Shown one piece after another: positions 17,601 to 26,600 of a stretch of DNA of 64,000 nt. Every line of letters starts with the position of its first letter. Position 1 is the first letter of the stretch. This DNA is from Azophilus sp026709365 (GTDB taxonomy: Bacteria; Pseudomonadota; Gammaproteobacteria; Pseudomonadales; Azotimanducaceae), in assembly GCA_965200175.1 (NCBI GenBank), contig OZ241345.1:2666001-2730000 (forward strand). Direction: 5' to 3'. The notes beneath the pieces were generated by a model. It saw only the letters and a list, made by a program, of their open reading frames with translations, did not search any database and was not told where the DNA came from. The translations under genes and the position numbers were made by a program.

Positions 17601-20600
17601 CGCCTCGCTGGCCGTGAAGGCGGTCGCGCCGTCCGGGCCGTCGAGCTCGAGGCCGGGTGGCGCGGCCACCGTCACCGTCACCGCGCCCGACGGCTGGGTG
17701 GCGAGCGCCACCGTGAAGGTCGCCGTGTCCGACGCGTCGCCCTCGGCGACCGCCCGGTCCGACGGCTGCGCCGTGGCCACGCCCGGCGCGTCCGCGTCCC
17801 AGGCCGCCGTCGCCGTCACGGCGCTCGCCGGGCCGCTGTTGATCCCGTCGCCCGCCGCGTTCGCCCGCACCCTCACCGTCACGTCCGTCCCGGTGGTGGC
17901 GGGGGTCACGGGCATCGCGTAGCTGGCCCCGCTGCCGGACAGGCCGCCCTTGGCGCCCCCGGTGACCGTGACGTCGTCGGCGGCGAACCCGGTCACCGCC
18001 TCGGAGAAGATGAAGGTCGCCGTGAACGCCGTCAGGCTGTTGATGGCCGCCGGCACGCCGATCGACAGCGTCGGCGCGGTCGCGTCCCAAACCGCCGTCC
18101 TGGAGACCGCCGCCGCCGGGCCGGTGTTGCTGCTGCCGTCGGTGGCCGAATCGGCCATCACCGTCACCGTCACGCTTGATCCGCTCGTCGGCGTGACGGA
18201 CAGGGTGTACACGGTCGTGCTGGCGGCGGTGAACGTGCCCGCCGTGCCGCCGGTTACCGTGACGTCGTTCTCGACGAAGCCGGTCACGGCCTCGTTGAAG
18301 GTGACCGTCGCCGTGAACGGCGCCGTGCCGTTGATCTTCGCCGGCACGCCGGTAAGGGTCGCCGTGGGCGCGTCGGTGTCCGTGGGCGCCGGGTCGGTGA
18401 TGGAGAAGGTGGCCAGGGTGGTGCTGCCGGAGGCGCCGCCGCCCAAGCCGGTGCCGGAGTTGGCGTTCAGCGCGCCCAGGTCGATGTCCACCGTCTCGCC
18501 GCCGGCCTCGGCGTCGCCGTCGGCGGTGGCGCTCAGGGTCAGCGTCACGCCGGCGGCGGACGGGCCGGTGAAGGTGACGCGGGGGTTGCTGCCCTGGCCG
18601 ACGTCGTTCAAGTCATGGCAGGCCACGCCGGTGGCGCTGGCGCAGGCGGTGGCGTAGTCGGCGCCGCGCGTGGCCGTGCCGGCGAAGGTGAGCGGCACGG
18701 GCAGGGCCTCGCCGTCCACCAGTCCGCGGCCCAAGGTCACGGTGAAGGTCTTCGTGTCCCCCTCGGCGACGTTGCCCGCCGCGCCCGCCAGGGTCACGGC
18801 GGTGGCGTCGTTGTCGGCGATGGTGATCTCGACTTCCCCGGTGGCGCCGAGCACCGTGCCGGACGGCGGCGTGTGCAGCTCGACCACCACCGTCTCCGGC
18901 GGCTCGTCCATGTTGTCGTCGGTCACCGCGAAGGTGGTCGTGCCGGTGCTGGCGTTGTTGGCGATGCCGATGTTGGCGGCCAGCGCCGTGTAGTCGTTCC
19001 CCTGCGCGGTGGTGCCCTGCGCCTTGACCCGGATGGGGAAGTTCAGGGTGGCGCCGGAGTTGTTGGCCGCGCTGCGCGTCGCGGTCAGCGTCAGGGCGGT
19101 GCCGCCCTCCGTGATGCTGGCGGCGGAGGCCGACAGGGTCACGCTGGGCGAGTCGTCGTCGGTGACGGTGACCGCCAGGTCGCCGGCGACCGAGCCGTAG
19201 CCGCCGCCGCTGGCGCTGTGGGACAGCGTGGCGGTGTCGTTCGTCGTGTCGTCGTCCTGCCCCGCCGAGACGGTCACCGTCTTTCCGGTGGCCCAGTCGG
19301 TGGTGTTGAAGGTCAGGGTGTTCTGGTCGCCGTTCGTGCCGGTGTCGGTGTCCGCCGTCACATCGGCGTTGTCGCTCGCCACCGTCACCGTGACGCCAGC
19401 GCCGGGCCTGATGTTCAGCGCCACCGTGTAGGTGCCGCTGCCACCCTCGTCCACCCTGAGCGAGGCGGGCGTGAACACCAGCGCGGGGGCGGCGGGCGTC
19501 GCGGCCGCGGCGTCCGACGCCGCGCTCTCCGCCGGGCCGTTCACGGCGCGGATCTGGAAGCTGTACGCCGTGCCGTTGGTGAGGCCGGTCACCGTATGCG
19601 TGGTCGTCTCGTCGTCGCTGTTGGCGATGTCCGTCCAGCTCCCCCAGGTGACGGTCGTGCCCGTCCCCTGCCGGTACTGGTACCCGTCGATGACGTCGTT
19701 GAACGGGTCGGTCCAGCGCAGCATCACCTGCGCGTTGCCCGCTTCTGCCGTCAGGCCCGTCGGGGCGGGGGGCTCCCAGGCCGCCATCGCCGTCACGGTG
19801 CTGGCCGGGCCAGTGTTGACGCCGTCGCTGGCCGCGTTCGCCTCCACCTCGATCACCACATCGGCGTCGCCCGCCGGAGTGATGGGCAGGTCGTAGGCGT
19901 AGCTGCCGGCGGCCATCAGCGTGCCCTTCGCGCCGCCGGTAACCGCGATGGACTCCGTGTCGAAGTAGGTCACGGGCTCGGAGAAGTCGAACTCCACCGT
20001 GAACGGCGAGCGGTCGCTGATCGTTTCCGGCACATTGTTGATATCCAGCGTCGGCGCGGTGTTGTCCCACACCGCGGTGTCGGAGACCGCGCTGGCGGGG
20101 CCGCTGTTGCCGCTGCCATCGGTGACCGCGTTTTGCGCCACCCTCACCGTCACATCGCCGGCCGCGCCCGACGGCGTCACCGGCATGGTGTACGTGGCCC
20201 CGCTGCCGGTCAGCGCGCCCTTCGTGCCGCCGGTCACGGTGATGTCGGAGGCGGCGAAGCCGGTCACGGGCTCGTTGAAGGTGAAGGTCGCCGTGAACGC
20301 CGTGCGCACGTTGATCTTGTCCGGCACCTCGATGCTCAGCGTCGGCGCGTCGGTGTCCGCCGTGCCGATGGTGATGGCGACCGGCGCGCCGGCGGTGGTG
20401 GTGCCGCCCGTGCCGCTGGTGGAGGCGTCCGCCAGGTCGAGGTTGCTCGTCACGCTGCCGAAGCCGATGGAGAGCGTCTCGTTGGCGTCGCCGTCGGTGG
20501 CCGCCGTCAGCGTCAGGGTGGCCACCTGCTGCGTGCCCGTGTCGGACCCGGTGAACACCACGGCGGGCTGCGCGGCGCTGTATGGCGAGCCCGCGTTCAG

Positions 20601-23600
20601 CGTCACCCCGTTGTTCAGGCTCCCGCCCGACGCCAGGATGAGCGTGTAGTCGCTGGCGGTGACGCCCGTGCCGGACACCGTCAGCGGCGCGGTCACCGTC
20701 TCGTTCGCGATCAGGTCGCGCCCCAGCATCACGGTCAGCGTCGCCGTGCCGCCCTCGGCCAACACGCCCGTGCCCGTCCGCGCCAGGGTCACGGTGGTGG
20801 GGTCGTTGTCGATCACCGTCACCGAAAGCGGCGGCACGGTGAGGCCGTCGTAGGCGGTGCCGGCCACTTCATCGGTCGTGAACGTGACCTGCGCCGCCGC
20901 GCGCGAGCCCGGCGTGTCCGTCGCGTTCTCCGACGCGGCCACCGCCCGCACCGTCACGGTCTGGGGGGCGTTCCATGAAGTTGTCCGGCCGTTCTGGCTG
21001 GAGAACTCGATCACCTCGCTGGCGCTGAAGGTGGTGTTTGAATCCGTCCCCTCAAGCTCGATGCCCGAGGCGGCGGCCGCGGTGACTCTCACCAGGGGGC
21101 TGCCCGGCCGCGCGTCCAGCACCACCGTGAACGTGTCCTCGTCGCCGCCGCCCTCCGTCACCACCGTGCTCCCGCCGGTCTCGGCGACCGTCACGCCGGG
21201 CGGGGGGTCGGTGATGGAGAAGCTCAGGCTGCCGCTGCCGGACGCGCCGCCGTCCAGACCGGTGCCGGTGAGCGTGCCGAGGCCGATGGTCACCGTCTCG
21301 CTGCCCTCGGTCGCGCTGTCGGTTTCCGCCGTCAGCGTCAGCGTGACGCTCTCGGCGGTCGTGCCCGTCGTCGGGCCGGTGAAGGTGACCGTCGGGGTTG
21401 TGGCGGTGTCCAGGTTGTTGCAGGTCACGCCGGTGGGCAGCGTGCTCGGACAGGCGGTGGTGTAGTCGGTGCCGCGCGTGGCCGCGCCGCCGAAGGTCAG
21501 CGGCACGGGCAGGATCTCGCCGTTGACCAGCCCGCGACCAAGGGTCACAGTGAACGTTTTCTCGCCCCCTTCCTCGACATTGGCAGCGGCGCCCGCCAAG
21601 GTCACGCCGGTGGTGTCGTTGTCGGTCACCGTCACCCTGGCCACCCGCGGGCTGCCGATGGCGTAGTCGGTGCCGGTCGCCACGGTCGCGGTCACCGGGT
21701 CACTCGGCTCGTCGGCGCTGTCGCCCACCGTGGCCACCGTGAAGGTGGCGCTGCCCGAGGTGGGGATGCTCACCATGCGGTTGCCCTCGCCGCCCGAAGC
21801 GACGAAGTCCGCGTTCGGGGCGTCCGCCACGCCGACGGTCACGCTCAGGGCGCTGTCGAGCGTGCGGTCCACCGTCAGCGTGAAGCTCGCCGCCGTGCCC
21901 TCCGCCACCGGCGACGCGCCCGCGGCGATGGTCACCGTCGGCAGCACCACCGGCAGCGTGACGGTGACCAGGTCCGACTGCGTCCCTTGGGCGCTGCCGG
22001 CCAGCGCGCGAATCCGGATCTGGTAGGTGCTGCCGTTGTCCAGTCCGGTCAGGGTGTAGGTGGTGGTGCCGGCGCCGCTGCCGGGCATCGCCGTCCAATC
22101 GACCAGCGTGCCGCTCACCGCGTAGGAATACTCGTATCCGGTGATGGCGCTGTTGTTCGGATTGTCCCAGGTCAGCACCGCCTCGCCGTCGCCCGCCGCG
22201 CCGGCCAGGTTGGCTGGCTTGCCCGGCGGGGGCGCCGGCGTCGCCGTCACAGTGTCCGACGCCGCGCCGTTCGCCGTCCCGTCCACCGCGCGCACCTGGA
22301 AGCTGTACTGCGTGCCGTTGGTCAGGCCCGTCACCGTGTGCGAGACGGTGGTGGCCGTGCTGCCGGAGATGCCCATCCACGACCCCCAGGCGAAGGACGA
22401 GCCCGATCCCTGCCGGTACTCGTATCCGTCGATGTTGCTGTTGGACGGGTCGGTCCAGCTCAGGGTGACTCGGGCGTTGCCCTTGGTGGCCGTCAGGTCG
22501 GCCGGGGCATCCGGCGCGGCGGCATCATCGTCGGTGACGGTGACGACCAGATTGCCGGTGACCGAGTTGTAGCCGCCGCCGCTGGCACCGTGGGACAGCG
22601 TGGCGCTGTCGTTCTCCGTGTCGGCGTCGTCCGCCGCCAGGACCGTCACCGTCAGCGGGGTGTCCCAGGTGCCAGCGGTGAATGTCAAGGGCGTGGTCTG
22701 GGTGCCGGCCATGTCGGGATTGGTGTCAAACGTCACCTCGCCGCTCGCCCCGGCCACCGTCACCATGACGTTGGCGGTGGGCTCGCTGGTGAGCGCCACC
22801 GTGTAGGAGCCGCTGGCGTTCTCCGCCACCGTGAGGGCGGTCGGGCTGAAGACGAAGCCGACGGTGTCGTCGTCCGTGACGGACACCGGGAGGATGTTGG
22901 CGGTGAAGCGGCTGTCGGTCGAGGTCGGCGTGTGCTCGATATTGGCCGACCGGACATTGCTCGGATTGTCGATGTCGTCGTTCACGGCGGTCACCGTCAC
23001 CATCTGCGGCGTGCTCCAAGTGCTGTCGGTGAAGGTCAGGCTGGTGGGGGCGACCGTGACCACGCCGGCCGTCTGCGGCGCCACCGCCACCACCACGTCG
23101 GCCGTCGGCTCTGCGGCCAGACGCACGGCGTAGGTGTCGGTGCCGCTCGGCTCGGCGACGTTCACGCCGGTGGGCGGAAGGACGATGCCGGGATCGTTGT
23201 CGAGGATGGTCACGGCACTCTGCGCGCGCGCGCCGCGCCCGATGACGGCATCGCTGACGACATCGGCGATGGTCAGGGTGAAGCTTTCATTGGGATCCAG
23301 GTCGGTGTCGTCCGTGATGGCGATGGACAGCGTGGCGCGGGTGCTGCCCGCCGAAATGGTCACGCTGTACCGGCCGGCCGCGCCGTCGGGCCCGGTCACG
23401 GTCCCCGCCGGATAGTCCATGCCCTTGGTGGCGGCGCCGTCCGTGGCGGTGAAATAGACCGTCACATCGGCGGACACCGAGGCGGAAAGCACCACTTCCA
23501 GCGCGGCGCTGTCGCCTTCAAGTCCGGACTGGGCCGAGCTGGCGAACTGCACCGTGGCATCGGCGGTGGCCTTCGGGGTGACCGAGACCCAGGCCGACGC

Positions 23601-26600
23601 GGCGCCCGCCGCGTTGCTCGAGAAGGCGCGGATCCGGAAGCGCAGCGCGGCGCCGTTGCCCAAGCCGGTTGCCACGTATTTCGTGGTGACGGCGTTGCTG
23701 CCCGCCATCTCCGCCCACATGTACCCCTCCACCTGCCACTGGTACCTGCTGATGTCGCTGTCGCCGGGGTTGGTCCAGTACAGCGTCACCTGCCCAGAAC
23801 CCGGCACCGCGCGCAGCCCCGTGGGGGCGGCCGGGCCGCTCCCCGGGATGGCCGAAACCGCCGTCGACGCGACGCCCAGAAGCGCCCCGGCGATGGCCCG
23901 CAGCTGGAACCTGTGCTCCTCGCCGTTGGTCAGGGGGGACAGCGTGAAGCCGGTGGAGCCGGCGCCGGCGCCGCTCAGGGTCGTCCAAGCGCCCCAGTTC
24001 CGGTTCCAGATCCGGTACTGGTAGCCGGTGATGGCGTTGTTGCCGGGGTTGGTCCAGGTCAGCGAGACCTCGCCGTCGCCCGGCGTGGCGGTCAGGCCGG
24101 TTGGGGCGGCCGGGGCCCCGGCGGCGACGGGCGTCGCGGTCGCGGTGTTCGACGCCGCGCTGTTGGCGGTCCCGTCCGCGGCGCGGATCTGGAAGCTGTA
24201 CTCCGTGCCGTTGGTCAGGCTGGCCACCGTGTGGGCGGTCGTGGTGGCGCCGCTGCTCCCGATGTCCGTCCACGATCCCCAGACGACGGGCGAGCCCGTG
24301 CCTTGGCGGTACTGGTACTTGTCGATGTCGCTGTTGCCGGGGTTGCCCCAGCTCAGGGCGATCTGGGCGTCGCCCGCCGTGGCGGTCAGGCCCGTGGGCG
24401 CGGCGGGGGCCGCGGCGGGCGTCGCGGTCACGGTGGGCGATTCGGTGCCGTTCGTCGTCCCGACCACCGCACGAATCTGAAAGCTGTACTGTGTGCCGTT
24501 GGCGAGGCCCGTCACCGTATGCGAAACGGTGGTGTCGTCGCTACCGGTGATGCTCGTCCACGACCCCCAGGCGAAGGGCGAGCCCGACCCTTGCCGGTAT
24601 TCGTAGCCGTCGATATTGCTGTCAGAGGGGTCGGTCCACGTGAGCTTCACCTGCCTATCGCCCGCCGTGGCCATCAGCCCGCCCGGGGCGGCGGGTGCGG
24701 CCGCGCCAATGACGATGGCGACCGGCGCGCCGGCGGTGCTCGTGCCGCCCGTGCCGCTGGTGGAGGCGTCGGCCCGGTCGAGGTTGCTCGTCACGCTGCC
24801 GAAGCCGACCGAGAGCGTCTCGTTCGACTCGCTCACGCCGTCCGCCGCCGCCGTCAGCGTCAGCGTCGCCACCTGCTGCGTGCCCGTGTCGGACCCGGTG
24901 AACGCGACGGCGGGCTGCGCGGCGGTGTATGGCGTGCTTGTGTTGAGCGTCACGCCGTTGTTCAGGCTCCCGCCAGCGCTCAGCGCCAACGTGTAGTCCC
25001 CGGCGGTGACGCCCGTGCCGGACACCGTCAGCGGCGCGGTCACCGTCTCGCCGGCGATCAGGTCGCGCCCGAGCGTCACGGTCAGCGTCGCCGTGCCGCC
25101 CTCGGCGACTACGCCCATGCCGACGCGCGCCAGCGTCACCGACGTGGGGTCGCTGTCGATCACGGTCACCGCCAGAGGATCGAAGTCGAGGCTGTTGTAG
25201 GCCCCGTCGCCGCCGAAGTGCGAGGTGGTGAACGTGACCTCCTCCTCCCTGCGCGAGCCGGGCGTGTCCGTGCCGTCCGACGCGGCCGCCGCGCGCACCC
25301 TGAAGGTCTGGGGGACGTTCCACTGCGCGTTGGGGAACAAGAGCTGCTCGTCCCCGCTGAAGACATTGCCGACATCCCCCCCTTCCAGCTCGATGCGCGA
25401 CGCGGCGGTCGCGCGCGCCCGGACATTGACGTTGCCTCCCCCCGGCTGCGTGTCCAGCACCGCCGTGAACGTGTCCACGACCGTCGTGTCGCCCTCCGTC
25501 ACCACCGTGCTGCCGCCGCTCTCCACGAACGTCACGCCCGGGGGGTCGATGATGGAGAAGGTAGCCAAGGTAGTGCTGCCCGACGCCCCGCCGCCGAGGC
25601 CCGTGCCGGAGCTTGAACTCAGCGCGCCCAGGTCGATATCGACCGTCTCGCCGCCGGACTCCTTCTCGCTGTCCGTCAATGCCGTCAGCGTCAGCGTGAC
25701 GCTGGTGGCGGTCGCGTTCGTGGCCGGGCCGGTGAAGGTGACGCGGGGCATGTTGCCGCCGGCAACGCTGTTCAGGTCGTGGCAGGTCACGCCGGTCGCG
25801 CTCGCGCAGGCCGTGGTGTAGTCGGTGTTGCGGGTCGCCTCGCCGCCGAAGGTCAGCGGCACGTCCAGCGCCTCGCCGTTCAACAGCCCGCGGACCAGGC
25901 TCACGGTGAAGGTCTTTGTGCCCCCTTCCTCGACATTGCCCGCGGCGCCCGCCAGGGTCACGGCGGTGGCGTCGTTGTCGGCGATGGTGATCTCCACTTC
26001 CGTGGTGGCGCCCAGCTCCGTGCCGGACGGCGGCATGTGCAGCTCGATCACCACCGTCTCCGGCGGCTCGTCCGCGCTGTCATTGGTCACCGCGAAGGTG
26101 GTGGTGCCGCTGCTGTCGCCGTCGGCGATGCTGATATTGGCGGCCAGCGCCGTATAGTCGTCCTCTTGCGCGGTGGTGTCCGAGGTCTTGACCTGGATGA
26201 GGAATTCCAAGGCCGCGCCGGTCGCGTTGGCCTCGCTGCGCGTGGCGGTGATGGTCAGCGCACTGGCGCCCTCCTCGATGCTGGCCGCCGAGACCGACAG
26301 GCTCACCGTCGCCGAGTCGTCGTCGGTGACGGTGACATCCAGGTCGCCGGTGACCGAGCCGTAGCCGCCGCCACTGGCGGTGTGAGTGAGCGTGGCGCTG
26401 TCGTTCGCCGCGTCGTCGTCCTGCCCGGCCGAGACCGTGACCGTCTTGCCACTGTTCCAGTCGGAGGTGGTGAAGCTTAGGGCGTTCTGGTTGCCGTCCG
26501 TGCCAGTGTCGGTGTCGAACTCCACCTCGCCGCTCGCCCCGGCCACCGTCACCGTGACGTTGCCCGTCGGCTCGCTGGTCAGCGCCACCGTGTAGGTGGC

